Assembly (NCBI GenBank): GCA_026874595.1
Contig: CM049322.1
Location: 23,161,400-23,225,399 of the forward strand
From: Sipunculus nudus
Lineage: Eukaryota; Annelida; Sipuncula; Golfingiida; Sipunculidae
Length of the DNA stretch: 64,000 bases
Direction: 5' to 3'
Shown here piece by piece: positions 1-11,084 of the stretch. The notes beneath the pieces are model-generated. The model did not search any database. It was given only the letters and a program-made list of their open reading frames with translations, and was not told the origin of the DNA. The translations under genes were made by a program, and so were the position numbers. Position 1 is the stretch's first letter. Every line of letters starts with the position of its first letter.

Positions 1-1169
1 GGCAGACAAACAGATGGATGCTGTGCAAAAATGGCTGCAGGTGGCGCCACCATTTTTTATGTATGTTATAAAGCTATCCAAGGGCTACATTTGTACAATT
101 ATTTTTTCCTGATCAGTCAAACGGTTCCTGAGATATGTGGGTTTATGTGTGGAAACAGACGCACAAATGGACTCTTGGCAGAGAGGAAAGGTCAGAGGTC
201 AAGGCCAATTGGTTAGGCACCAGTTCACATGTGACCCGATAATTGGTTTAAGTTTTGGAAAAATCCATCCAGTAGTCTCAGAGGAGTTCTCTGGAAACAA
301 ACGCGGTGGCAGCGGAACCCGGTCAAAAACATAGTATCCGCATAACTTCGTTTTGGCGGATACAATAAATCTGTACCTGCCAAAATATTGCCTTGAAATC
401 ATTTGCTTACTCTGTGTTAAACATGTGTTAAAAACAGAGGACCGGGCGCGATGTTAGGTTTCAACATTAACACAGCGCGTGGGGCCATGAGTATTGGTAA
501 GCCACATTACTTGCCAATCAGGAGATGCCCTAACTGACTTGGCCAAAAAATGTAATACATGTTCCTGCTGGCTGAAACACCGCGTGTTGCAGCTCTATTC
601 TTAGACCTACCTATATATACCTACTGGTACTTTACAAATGTAGAGACTTATCCATAACACTTGACGTCTTTGTTCTTCTCAAGCAGCGAGATATGACAGT
701 GTCCCATGTTAATATGGGAATGTCACCACATGGCGACCCGGCCGGTGTTTTTACCTTCAGCTATAGGTGGGGGATATAACCTTCACCATAAGGAGAGGAA
801 CTGGGTGCTTGTAGCCCATACACCATGCATGCATGTGTATTTTTGGATGCAACTTGTAATCTGTCGTGAGCTGGGTCCTGTCCAGATATTGTGGGCTCAA
901 AAATGCTCCCCTGATTTTTCCCTTCTAAAATTCACCACAACTTGTACGCAGTATCAACATATAGGAATATATGGTAATTGGTTAATTATGACATTATTTA
1001 CACAATAACGTTTGCTTGCGAAGCTGTAACCTTTCCCTTGATGAGGCATTCAGTTGGTCATGATGGTGTTAGGGAAATATTAATACAGGTTAAAGCAAAC
1101 ATACAGGTTATCTTAAATAGTAACATACTCCAGTAATTAAGCAGTCCCTTGTGTAACAAAATTACTTAC
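1..1169 (-). other. Intron 4 (partial) of the ZDHHC gene; no exon recognised
   Basis: This stretch follows the intron donor GTAAGT (1169 downward on the minus strand) of ZDHHC exon 4. I looked on the minus strand for the next expected exon (rest of transmembrane segment 3, then TM4 and the TTxE motif) and found none, so it probably lies left of the window. The short open frames here have no family features and look like chance. No RNA gene or repeat was recognised. Confidence 0.5.
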
Positions 1170-1231
1170 CTACATAAAATAAGAACTGCAGGAAAAACTT
1201 TTGGTTGTATTCACCTACACAGTTATTAATC
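1170..1231 (-). CDS. ZDHHC: ZDHHC palmitoyltransferase, coding exon 4 (end of DHHC domain, start of TM3)
   Basis: This 62-nt exon reads INNCVGEYNQKFFLQFLFYV after one base (G) that completes the Trp codon of DHHCPW begun in exon 3. The NNCVGxxNxxFF block is the conserved end of the DHHC cysteine-rich domain, and the hydrophobic run FFLQFLFYV opens the third transmembrane helix. The exon lies between an acceptor ending TATTTCAG and a donor GTAAGT, and ends with one base of the next codon (phase 1). DHHC enzymes transfer palmitate from acyl-CoA to cysteines of membrane proteins, usually at the Golgi for the ZDHHC3/7 group. The rest of the enzyme (TM4, TTxE and cytosolic tail) is outside the window or unrecognised. 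The sequence and splice sites look intact, so this appears to be part of a live gene. Confidence 0.93.
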
Positions 1232-1506
1232 CTGAAATAACAAACATATTATATTAACACAGGCTTATACAGTGCTACTGTCCATAAATCCACTATGCTG
1301 TGTGTCAACACACTTATAGATGCACCTATCTTATCTTTTTGTGTGTTAAATACTTGTCAAAGATATTTCCAGCATACATTCAGCATAAACTCATCAGTCC
1401 TCAACTTTCTATTTTACTCAAAGTAAACCATTCTGTACAGCAAATTGACTGACCTGTATATGTGTAGCTATGAACAGAAGCAGATTGTTCTTAGTGAACT
1501 TTGGCC

Positions 1507-1580
1507 TGTGTAACCCGTGTATAAGCTTTGGTACTTGTGTAACCCGTGTATAAGCTTTGGTACTTGTGTATATGTTTTGG
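1507..1580. repeat. 29-bp tandem repeat, about 2.5 copies
   Basis: Two near-perfect 29-bp units starting TGTGTAACCCGTGTATAAGC occupy 1507-1535 and 1536-1564, followed by a partial third copy (TGTGTATATGTTTTGG). The repeat is inside intron 3 of the ZDHHC gene. Confidence 0.85.
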
Positions 1581-1851
1581 TCCCTGCTGGTAAATAAGAC
1601 TGGACAAAAACAAAAATGCCACCTCCAAGAAAAGTACTTTTGCTAACCTTATCTGTGACTGAGTAGCTTGTAACTTTCAATGTGACAAACAAGTCATCTT
1701 TTAAAGCGCCTCGAATTTGCTTACAAATGAACAGTTATTTTCCAAAATTTTAATTGTTGTGAGAGGGGACACCCCTCCCCCATGGCGTGTCCCCCCCCCC
1801 ATAATTCTGAGCATGGAATTATTAAGGAATTATTATAGCAGGAGGTCTTAC

Positions 1852-1964
1852 CAAGGACAATGATGGTCCATTTTTCTGATACAGCGTTGACATATCCGGC
1901 AGTGATGCGCTCGAGGTGGTCGGTATGTCTCACATTTCATACACACTGTCCAACCAGAATCCTC
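1852..1964 (-). CDS. ZDHHC: ZDHHC palmitoyltransferase, coding exon 3 (zinc-binding domain and DHHC motif)
   Basis: This 113-nt exon encodes residues 94-130 and two bases of Trp131. It carries the DHHC cysteine-rich domain: [18 protein letters not shown], then [11 protein letters not shown], then the active-site DHHC (Asp126, His127, His128, Cys129). Cys129 is the residue that in this family forms the acyl-enzyme intermediate; the other Cys and His residues bind two structural zinc ions. All expected ligands visible here are present. The donor is GTAAGA. The acceptor could be either of two AGs three bases apart (exon start 1964 or 1961), adding or dropping one Glu. The most obvious open frame at this place is a shadow in another frame; the correct frame is fixed by joining exon 2 (ending in phase 0) and exon 4 (starting by completing Trp). 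Confidence 0.95.
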
Positions 1965-2949
1965 CTTCAGCAAAACCACAAACATTTACCAGTTACTATC
2001 AGTTTCATACATATTTTCTTCTGGAGTCCTACTGCCAACTACCCTCCCACTCGTTATAAAATCCAATCATAGTAATCATGCAGTTCAACAAATGAAACAA
2101 TAAATATTCCTAATACTAAGATTAACAGACACATTAATATTGTTCTTCAAAAAGCAAACTGTTCTTGGTTACAATATATACTGTAATAGACTGACTAGTT
2201 AGTCATTAAATTACTTGTTTTATTTTCATCTGCTGGGAGCACAAAACCCAAATTAACACTAAACACCAAATTTTTGTTATATAAAAGTTAGCCAACCAGG
2301 AAGATGAGCTATAATAGACTGATATTCCATAAATAAGAATAAATGTGTGGTGAGAAAAATAGCCATATGATCTTTACAAAGGAGCAAAAGGAAAAAGATG
2401 TGAGCAGTCTTGAACCTTATTTATATAAATCACACCTGGTTTCAAAGGTTTACTATTACAAAACCAGACTTCTTCAAATGCACAAGTGAATATCAATGAT
2501 CAGTTATAAGAACACTGTATTTCTATCTTACAATCAAATTTCAGTCTCTCCTGTTCTATTTCAACCCCATATCTTATTTTTGGTTTAATACAACAATTTA
2601 TCTGGAGGTAAGTAATCCTACTGCTTCACAATAACCTGCACTTCCTTCATGGCCAAGGCTATCATGTGTTTGGTTAGATTCCTTAGGCAATGAAGATTCT
2701 ATTTACAGGGCATTCTTTTCTCCACTAGAAGGACATCAATTACTGATACTTTAAAATCATAACATAAGTTTCATAGTAAGCAGTATAACTACACATACCA
2801 CTTTAATCAAACTTCAAGTATAACATTTACAGACTATATTGCACCATTAGTCTAAAAAAAATAATCTGGTTTACAACCAAGATGAATATGCATTAGGACT
2901 TCAGTGGGCTAAACAGATTAAGTGATAATTTATACAAAAAGTTTCTTAC

Positions 2950-3109
2950 CATTTCACTTTTCCTTTGTCCTGCATGCAGGTCTGAGAAGTCAAGGCTGGT
3001 TTTTGGAAGCGGAACAATGCCAGGGTCAGAGAACACAGCTCGCATGTGAGAGAAGCCCATGAGGAACAGCACACCATTAAACATTAATGTGTTGAAGGCT
3101 CCCCATAAT
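2950..3109 (-). CDS. ZDHHC: ZDHHC palmitoyltransferase, coding exon 2 (TM2 and DPG motif)
   Basis: This 160-nt exon encodes residues 41-93; its first base completes Thr40. It starts LWGAFNTLMFNGVLFLMGFS, a hydrophobic stretch that fits the second transmembrane helix. The conserved juxtamembrane SHMRAVFSDPGIVPLP follows; the DPG motif is typical of DHHC enzymes, and SDPGxVPLP with DFSDLH is characteristic of the ZDHHC3/7 and related insect group. The end KTSLDFSDLHAGQRKSEM is hydrophilic and cytosolic. Acceptor TTGTTTCAG and donor GTAAGA are canonical, and the exon ends exactly on a codon (phase 0), matching exon 3. An open frame runs on into the intron, but those extra residues are not expected in the protein. 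Confidence 0.95.
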
Positions 3110-3360
3110 CTGAAACAAACAAAACATACAGAATTGTCAGGAATGTCATGAACTCCATAAAACCATGCTGTCTACTCACAAGTCAACAGGACATCCCTGT
3201 CCAATGTCAAAGTAATTCAGCGTAAAAATTACAAAAAAAATGTGCTTTGTTATTATTTCTAATGTCCATCTTCCATAATGATAAGCCAGCAATGGACCAC
3301 TGTATGCTGTGTCTATAAATACACTGCACATGGAACACATGGGCACAACATTTGCCCTGT

Positions 3361-3549
3361 AAAATGTGTGTCAGTTTATGCTAATTGGTAACAAATATGG
3401 GCACCACATGATAATTTGCATATATGCACAGACGCATGTTTATTCATAAAAAATGTGACTGTATGCACAATATCTGATAATGGACAGTTGTGATGTAAAA
3501 CGTGTGTCAGTTTATGCTGATTTGTAACAAATATGCCCGCTACATGATC
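3361..3549. repeat. Pair of imperfect direct repeats about 136 bp apart
   Basis: A block of about 52 bp at 3361-3413 (core GTGTGTCAGTTTATGCT) recurs at 3497-3548 with scattered substitutions, sharing TAACAAATATG and ACATGAT further on. It looks like an old tandem duplication inside intron 1 of the ZDHHC gene. Confidence 0.7.
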
Positions 3550-3613
3550 GTCAGTCATCTAGCGGACAGGAGTAGCTAGGCTACACCTGATGTTGGGTGC
3601 CTATCCCAGTGCA

Positions 3614-3848
3614 ATTGTTTCAAGCAGCAGTGTACATGCATGTGTTACATCATCATTGGTGCATGGTGTTAGTGTCCTGTAACTGGCCCACTGGACACAC
3701 AGGACTACTGGCTACAGGCAGCGTTTTTACCAAGTTAACACGCTGGATTGTTTCATCTGGCCAGGCGTATGTATCACATTTCAGCTGGGTGCCCCAGTAA
3801 TTTGGTGGTGATGATGTACACGTGCAGTGTAGGCTAGCCTGAAACAAT
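3614..3848. repeat. Imperfect inverted repeat, MITE-like, about 235 bp
   Basis: Left arm 3614-3660 begins ATTGTTTCAAGC; right arm 3803-3848 ends GCCTGAAACAAT. The arms share ATTGTTTCA, a GTACA/CGTGT-like stretch and TACATCATCA in opposite orientation, with small gaps. This could be a decayed foldback or MITE. No target duplication is clear, so the family is unknown. Confidence 0.4.
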
Positions 3849-4169
3849 CACCAGCCAATCACCCAGGGCTTAACCAAAGGCTTAATGTACTCAAAGTGGG
3901 TACACTGTCGTCACCTGCATGCGCTCCTGTCCATTAGATAAATGAAGACAGGGACCTGTGGCTCTGTGTATACAACAGAGCCACAACTGGGTTTAGTGCA
4001 TGCAATATAACAAGATGAAACATGAAAGAAAAAACATGGAAGAAACAACAGTTGAAAGCTTAAAATATCTTGATTTGTGAAATTGCAAGGTTCCACAGTC
4101 ACCAGTTAGGTGAAGTGATGTGCACTATGTTTATGTTTTATACCAGTGCTACCTTTTTTCAACTTGGGC

Positions 4170-4732
4170 TAGCCCGATTGAATCGGGACTCAATATTATA
4201 AGGCCCGCCATATATTGAGTCCGATAGCCATACAGTGAGAGTTTCAACAAAATAAGCCTCTGACTACATGCCACCCAATGCCCTTGTAACCAGTGTCAAC
4301 AGGGGTTTATTACCCCATGACTGCGGTCATTCTTCAGAGCCAGGCTCGTTGAAACAAAATGTAACAACATTTTAGCTGTCAATCACTCGAGTGAGCAAGG
4401 CTATCAGTGAGGTCATCAAGTGTACCTGTTCAACCGTTCTTCTCTGTCCCTACTAAACTCGCTGACAGGCCTCTGGTTTAAACGTCAGTAAATGTTTAAA
4501 AATGATGATCCAAGTTTAATTTTAGTTGCTATCGAAACCATGAAACACATGCTTATTGGTGTTAAAATGGTATAATCCTGTGTCTTGTTGTTTTGCAGTA
4601 AACGGGCAGTCAAAGAAGATGCAACGGATCTGTAACATCATCTGTGGCTTATATTGTAGAAACTCACTGTATGGCTATCGGACTCAATATATGGCAGGGC
4701 CTAATAATATTGAGTCCTATTTAATCGGGCTA
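4170..4732. mobile_element. MITE with about 73-bp terminal inverted repeats and TA target duplication
   Basis: The arms 4172-4245 and 4659-4730 are near-perfect reverse complements. The element starts TA-GCCCGATT and ends AATCGGGC-TA, so TA dinucleotides (4170-4171 and 4731-4732) flank a 559-bp body, as for Tc1/mariner-type insertions. Each arm is itself palindromic: GGACTCAATAT and ATATTGAGTCC face each other around AAGGCCCGCC, so each end could fold into its own hairpin. No transposase frame is present, making this a non-autonomous element. It lies in intron 1 of the ZDHHC gene. Assignment to Tc1/mariner rests only on the TA duplication. Confidence 0.8.
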
Positions 4733-4766
4733 GATGGTTTTATAACAAAACACTGTCAGATAATGT

Positions 4767-4825
4767 AATACTTTAAGGGGAATACTCTTTATTTCATGTA
4801 TATCAATATGTCCCTTTAAAGTATT
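4767..4825. repeat. Short inverted repeat (possible hairpin)
   Basis: AATACTTTAAGGG at 4767 is matched 32 bases later by CCCTTTAAAGTATT on the opposite strand with one extra T. It starts 35 bp from the MITE end and could be the remnant of another small foldback sequence. Confidence 0.5.
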
Positions 4826-5112
4826 GATTGACAGGTTTGGGACGACCCTATCATCGCTCAACGGTCCCTCCCACTTCCAGAAAATGCACTTATTAACCTG
4901 TGCATCATTGATTACTCACAGCAGCCGTTGATGGTAAACCGGCACCTCTTAACCGTTAACAAATACCACATAAAACATCGTAAAATAGACTGGTACTTTT
5001 CTGACAGAGACATGAATTTGAGCAGGAATAATACTGTCAGTGATGCTGTCACGGGTGTGGACATGACATGGGAGGGGGCTAAACATGGTGACAGTGCAGG
5101 GCAGGAACTCAC

Positions 5113-5231
5113 GTTGATGACATCGAGGGGATGACGAGGTGGACGATGACGACGTAATCTGCGTAGATGATGGCGGTGTAGGTGATGAGGAGACAGATAA
5201 TGCCGCAGGGATCGTATCTGAACACAGCCAT
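5113..5231 (-). CDS. ZDHHC: ZDHHC palmitoyltransferase, coding exon 1 (start codon and TM1)
   Basis: The exon starts MAVFRYDPCGIICLLITYTA and continues through a hydrophobic stretch (about residues 9-35) that fits the first transmembrane helix, ending IPSMSS plus two bases (AC). The DPCGIIC start followed by YADYVV is typical of ZDHHC3/7-type and insect homologues, which supports this ATG. The start context is GACATGG, with purine at -3 and G at +4, a good animal initiation site. The donor is GTGAGT. The two leftover bases join the first A of exon 2 to make Thr40, followed by LWGAF. The 5' UTR and promoter should lie just above 5231, but no TATA box or initiator could be pinned down. Confidence 0.93.
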
Positions 5232-7602
5232 GTCTGCGGCCCTCAGAGTGCCTGCTAACACTCGATGGTCTCTCTCGGCTGCGTTACCAATTTACCGTAC
5301 AAACTATGTCAAAGCCGAAAGCTATCGGGGAAACAGGTTACTCACGCCCTCTATCGAGCATCCTGTTTACTGTATACTTGCTTCTTATTTCGTTTAGTTT
5401 TGTTTTTGATTGGACACTGCGCCTATGATACTTCTGAGCAAATAATGCCACCGTTAACTTAGACTTTCAGAAATTAAATGGTTACATTTCGATGGAATAA
5501 CAGATGCATACTTGATTGTGTTGGGATTAAATGAAGAATTTCGTGACGCAGTCAAGGAAACATAATGTATGTAAAACCGCAAAATGCTGTGAAAATACAG
5601 GAGGAACCATAACAGTTTAATAAATAGACCTACGCCTTTCACACGCTTAACGATTTTAAAACGTTTTTCCCAAAGAGGATTGGTCAAATCTGTTTCAAAC
5701 CATATGGTGCGTTAACACAGCATCTGGCACCAATGCATGAGCTGTAATTTAACATGTTGAACAATGTGACAGGTTGACACAAACATTTTATATTTTGGAC
5801 ACCTGTGTAAAAAGTTTAAAATACCTGGCGAAGTTAATTCGTTTCAATTTCATGATCTGACCAAGCCATTTCCCGGGTAGCATGGTTATTAAGTTATTAT
5901 TATTTTTATTTTTCTTATTTAGATATTCCCGGAAATTAAACATTTTCAGATCTCTATGTCACAATATTCCACAATTTTTTTTGGGGTAATCTCAAACATA
6001 TTTAATGCTGACTCATCTAATAAATACTTAACCATAGTATGTGCACCTGCAGAGCTACTCTTCATGGGATAACATGATTACAGATAGGTACTACTCGCTT
6101 TTTGTCCTTTTTATATTATTTAAGATTTTATATCCTGGCTTGGTGTCTACCGAACCTGCGGGTCTTAGTTGAGAAAATGTCTCCATTGCTAGGTCACAAT
6201 AACGGAGAACGCCCCCGAATATATACTTCGACTTGTTTTCTTTCAATAGATATAATCAGGTGAAGGTTAAAATATATTTATTGCCAGTGTGTCTAGCTAT
6301 ATGTCCCAGCAATGTTCAAATCCACTAAGGCGATAATTAAAGTGTGCGATGAGGGGTTTCGATTGGGTCATTTATAATCCTTTCATCCGAAATATATGGA
6401 CTAATCACCGAACTACCTTGAACTTCATAATTCACCAGCACTTCCTTATATAACAGACGCTACATGTATATATACACATTGCAGTGCTCTCACGCAACTT
6501 CATATACTGTGTATTATAATCTAGATCTTATATAGCGTATTTTTTAATCAGACATTGAACCTTGGACTCGTTATTTACTGTTCTACACCACAACCAGGAA
6601 GAATGTGAGTTTTGTAGCCGTGTTGGGGGGAGTCGTATAAACATTAACTACCTTAATTGTATTTTATTGTATTGTATAATGTCATATTGTTCTGTAGTGT
6701 GTAAAAGACATGTTATCGTAACCTCTGTTTTTAATAGTATGCAACATGAACTTTATCCTTCATGGCCTGAGCCGGGTAAAGCTTTGATAAAGCGTGTCCC
6801 TTTGGTTGTAGTGATATGACTGTGTAAGAATGATTTTGTTTTATACATGTACAGCGACAGCTTTCATTGACAGAGTGACAGACGTCCTCTCGAGTAATAT
6901 TGAAAAAGGGCTTAAATGTATTTTTTATAGAACTGAAGCGAACAGGTTTAATTATGATCTTATCTTTATTTCTGTAATCTGTGTGTAGCCAACTATTTTT
7001 ATAGGTTCCAGGCAAAAAAATTACACCAGAAAGGTTAGTGTCGCGTTCGTATACATAATAACAATCAATGACAATATAGCCCACCAATAGTGTATTTATT
7101 TACAAAATCAGTTACTAATACTTTTTTTTACAAAAACCTGATTGGACATTTTAGTCGGTTTCCTTACAATTGAAGGAAGTTTAATGATTTTTTTAGTAAA
7201 TCAAAATAAAACACGATGCAGACCTAAATTCGACAAAATCCCTATTCACTAAGCATTGAGTACCATACAGGATGAAGACCTAATAGAGATATGTTTGAGC
7301 AGTGTGTTATAATATGTGTAGACATTCCTTGATCTACATTCTGGTTGATATGTATAATATTAACACACACACACATATATTGTTTGCCCCAAACACCTTT
7401 ATCGGGTTGATGTAGATACCTGCCTTATGGACCTTCTTGTGATATGTTGTTTACAGTGATTATATTATCACCATATTTGTGTTTAGGTCACCTGAGTCGT
7501 CTTTTCCACACCAGCAATGGAATGTAAGTACATATATTTTAATCATTTAATTATTAATAATTCCTTATATTTTTACTTCCCCATATCAATTATACCAATG
7601 TC
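5232..7602. other. Presumed promoter side of ZDHHC, then sequence with no recognised gene
   Basis: The first 100-150 bases next to the start codon are richer in CpG than the surroundings, compatible with a promoter and 5' UTR, but no core element can be named. Beyond about 5450 the sequence is AT-rich with only short open frames. The longest, 118 codons on the minus strand at 6731-7087, shows no domain, signal peptide or splice context and is probably chance. Isolated GT donor-like sites occur at 6604 and 7515 but do not join into a reading frame. Confidence 0.4.
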
Positions 7603-7872
7603 CAGGTGGCCTGAACAGCTGAGTGGTAAAATGCTCGGCCTTCTTCCCTGGCGACCCGGGTTCGATTGCCGGCGTGGCTATGAGACAGGGTTGTAGTGGC
7701 CGGTTGTTTTATGCGCGTCCTCTGGTTTCCTCCACACTTACCGACTACCGAGCGCCAACATCCGAGCCAAGGAGAGTGCCTCGTATTAATCATTACTAGC
7801 TGCTCCCGTGGAAAATCCACGGCTCTATCTGATGCATATTTTTGTAATGAACTAATAGGAACCAAACGACGC
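7603..7872 (+). mobile_element. tRNA-derived SINE
   Basis: The 5' part resembles a tRNA gene with an RNA polymerase III internal promoter: an A-box-like CAGCTGAGTGG at 7616-7626 and a B-box-like GGTTCGATTGC at 7659-7669, 43 bases apart, as in tRNA genes. It does not fold as a clean functional tRNA and continues into a body of about 200 bp (with TGGTTTCCTCCACACTTA) typical of composite SINEs. A perfect small hairpin, CCGTGGA-AAA-TCCACGG, lies near 7806-7822. The 3' end is uncertain and no target duplication was recognised. Only one copy is in this window. Confidence 0.65.
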
Positions 7873-8534
7873 ATATTTTAATCCTAATGTTTTTGCAGGA
7901 ACTTTTGTCATGTGTTTCACTTAAATGATATAAAGATTACTCCTGCTAGGAACACCCTCCCCCCCAAAATATCTACACAGAAATACACCCAAAAAAAATA
8001 TTTTCCCCCGATAAACAACATAGGTCCGACAGCCTAATTGCTTGGGAAATATCGTAGATATAACGATTGCATACAGAACCATTCTACCGTGAAATTATAT
8101 GAAAGATGCTTTGTTTTATTTGAAGCTCATGCGAAATCGTATAACACGATGTTTATTCAATGTAGTCAGTTAAGGGTATAGTCTAAGGCATGTTAACAGA
8201 CACATGCTTTATTTGTTTATACATCCATATTTCGTTGAAGTCTCTTGTACGCGAAACGTATAGCTGCCAATGTGAAAAAGATAGGCTCAGAAAAATATAT
8301 TCCAACAGTATTAAATGTGTGGTTTATGTACTGTAAATTGTCATGGAATAAGCAGACCAGATGCAAAATTGACAACTCTCCCAGATAAAAAGATCGCAGT
8401 ATGATATATTTCGATGAAAGCATTTAGCAAAGAAACCACTTCATCCTTGGTTCGTTGCATTGTCATTCAGGAAATTAACGTAAAATGTAATATACCGATT
8501 TTGCTGAAAATTTGGGTAAAGTAAAACTGCATCC
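7873..8534. other. No feature recognised
   Basis: AT-rich sequence with a few homopolymer runs (C and A near 7958-8010). No exon-like frame with splice signals, RNA gene or repeat was found. Confidence 0.4.
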
Positions 8535-9180
8535 GTAGTCCATTACATTTTTGAAGGTAATCTGAATCACCATAATATATTTTTTTCGAAGTGCCATAAT
8601 CACAATTCCACAAAGGAATAATTATAAGGGGCTATTCCTTTTTCCCTGAGTAGAAGCCGCCCATTCGTATGCAGTTGTTCTGCCACTCGCCTGGTGAACC
8701 CGTGTTTCTGAACCATGACAATGTTTAACATAAAACGTGCACGTATGAACGAACAACTGATAAGTAGATTCTGGCGGGGGTTTCAAAGTCCTCAAGAGAT
8801 TGAGGACCCTTAGAATTGTGTGCAATCCCCCCCCCCTAAAAGGGCTTCCTTTTGAAAAAAAAAACTTTTTCAAACAACCAAAAAATAGGCCCAACTATTT
8901 AAACCATAGTTATCATGGAAAGATACTTCTGAATGTATACAAATCAACATACCTGTAATCCTATAAAACGGTGTTCGTGTAAGGAGGGTCAGCTCTTTGT
9001 GTCCACTCAACGGAAAAATGCTCCTTGTTAAAAGATTCATGTTGACATGTGTTCCGCGGTCGAATTAAAAATCTTTCTTTCCTTATGACAGAGGAAAATT
9101 CCTGAACAGGCGATTTAATGGAAATGGGGTTCAGTGGGGATTACAGGTCGCCTCCTGAATGAGCTTGCCAGGCGAAAATG
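8535..9180. repeat. Decayed direct duplication, copy 1
   Basis: This block is related in the same orientation to 9225-10012. Shared anchors occur in the same order: GAATCACCATAATATAT (8564 and 9251), a stretch with ATTCCTTT, GAAGCC and CCCATT, then AAATCAACATACCTGTAA (8941 and 9686), then CGCCTCCTGAA (9149 and 9987). The offset drifts from 687 to 838 through indels, so the duplication is old. Both copies have a poly-C run. There is no open frame, so this may be a tandem pair of an unclassified non-autonomous element. Confidence 0.7.
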
Positions 9181-9224
9181 TTTTGCTGAACATTTGTAGA
9201 GGGTTAATGTAAAGGCATATTAAT

Positions 9225-10012
9225 AGTCCATTTCATTTTGGAGGTAGCAGGAATCACCATAATATATATTTTCTTATAAACCTTTATAACAAAGGACCAT
9301 TCCTTTGTCCCCTTGTGGAAGCCACCCATTTGTATTTATTTATTCTGCTACTCGCAAGGTGATCTCGTGTTACTGAAGCGTGACAGTATTCCCACATGAA
9401 ACGCATACACGTGAACACATGACTGATATTAAAAACGATTCTGATAGAGGTCTGTACGCCCTGACTACATATTCTAGTTTGTTATCAATTTAAAGATATA
9501 CTGGTGATATTTTTTGTTTCACCCTCCGGACAGACACCGGATCTTAACAAATATATGTGAACCCCCCCCCCCCCCCCAACCAAACCCGAATGATAATTAA
9601 GTTGTGGGGCTTCTTTTTGAAAAACATGAATTGGCCGAACTTTTGAAACCATGGTTATCATGGAATAATATTTTTGAATGTATAAAAATCAACATACCTG
9701 TAACCCATAAAAAATTGTCAAACGGTGGTCACATCACTGGACTCAGTGCCCAGTGATAACAAAACTGCAAAGCTCTGGCATTGAAAACGGAGTCATGTGG
9801 TCTTTGGATTAAAAACCTTTACTTCCTTTAGAGAGAGAAAAAAATTCCTTTAGAGGCGTTACAAAGGGTATTGGGGATCAATGGGATTATAGTGGACCCG
9901 CTTGACCGCGTATTGCAAGCCAATGCCTTTTGGGCAGGACATGCGCTCTGGCCACGGTCTTAACAGGCCAGTGAAAATCCCCGAGGCGCCTCCTGAAAAA
10001 GCGTCACAGGCG
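9225..10012. repeat. Decayed direct duplication, copy 2
   Basis: Second copy of the block at 8535-9180, with the same anchors in the same order and scattered insertions. It includes a run of about 17 C residues near 9560-9577. The extra sequence between 9790 and 9990 explains the larger offset at the end. Confidence 0.7.
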
Positions 10013-11084
10013 TGGAGGACCTTGCAGCACAAAATATATAGGGGCACCTAATGGGGAAATATCAAAATTATTAATTATTCAGCTTAATAGGGCATAATCC
10101 CGCAAAATAAAACAAACTTGTCCTAGAAGAGCACACCACCGATACGTCTGCCGAATTTGTAGAGTCAAATCAGAACCGAAGCAGGTAAACCGTGGTCTAG
10201 AAAAAAACCAACTGCGTATTAATTATATAGATAACTAGTTGTACAATCCATGTAAAATAAATAAAATTTATATTATTATATTATTACCAAGATCAAGACT
10301 TTTATAGTATAGGAGTATTTCTCTGATATAATCGAAGCATTGAGTTCACAAGCCAAGCACTAGACAAGAAACGTTATGAGAAAATTTTATAAGGAAGCAA
10401 GCTATAACGTAGTCTTACATGTTCGTTATTTGGTCACAGGATTGAAAAACAAACTTACGTGTATGTGTGCGTGTATACATGTAGATACGGAATATTTTCT
10501 ATCCTCATGCAAATGTGGCATACGTTACGGTTGAAACAGTGACACGTGTTCTCCCTTTCCGCCATGCATGTATAGGCCCGCATTATGTTCCTCAAATTCG
10601 AAATAGAGACGAATAACCAGACTGAGTACACCAGTGTTGGACAAACACATCAACGCATTTCCCACGCAAGATTAGCTGTACGCGCAAAGGGTTAACGCTT
10701 ATATGGGCAATGACTATAGATTCAGTACTTCTGGAAAACCGGTTTATAGCCACATCTAAACATCTTGACTTCAAATGTACATCAGCCCTCTCGCGACAGC
10801 CCCACTCTTGTATATCGTTACTAACACTGCCTAGTGTAAACTATTTCTTTTCCCTCTGTGGCCATACAATGGTAAAATGACGGCTGATGAATCAGCAATC
10901 ACAACCTGGCTTTGCTATCAACGTGTTATGACCGAAAAGACGAAGGAACATATATGCCGATAAACAACACCTGTGAAGGCTGTAATGAGAGTACTGCGCC
11001 TCCCACATGTTGTGGTAAATGACGTCTGCACCTTTCAGTTAATAACAAGTAACGGTCACATTTAGTGATGCTGGATTTGTATAC
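10013..11084. other. No feature recognised
   Basis: Unique AT-rich sequence before the minisatellite. Only short chance open frames; no splice-bounded coding segment, RNA gene or repeat was identified. Confidence 0.4.

Noticed and set aside
6731-7087. 118-codon open frame on the minus strand.
   Set aside because: No recognisable domain, composition follows AT-rich background, no splice or start context; consistent with chance.
6553-7514. Two exon-like pieces on the plus strand with donors GTGAGT (6606) and GTAAGT (7515).
   Set aside because: Their phases do not join into an open frame in any combination tried, and neither shows a known motif.
7603-7680. A functional tRNA gene.
   Set aside because: A- and B-box-like sequences are present, but the stems do not pair cleanly and the sequence runs on into a SINE body.
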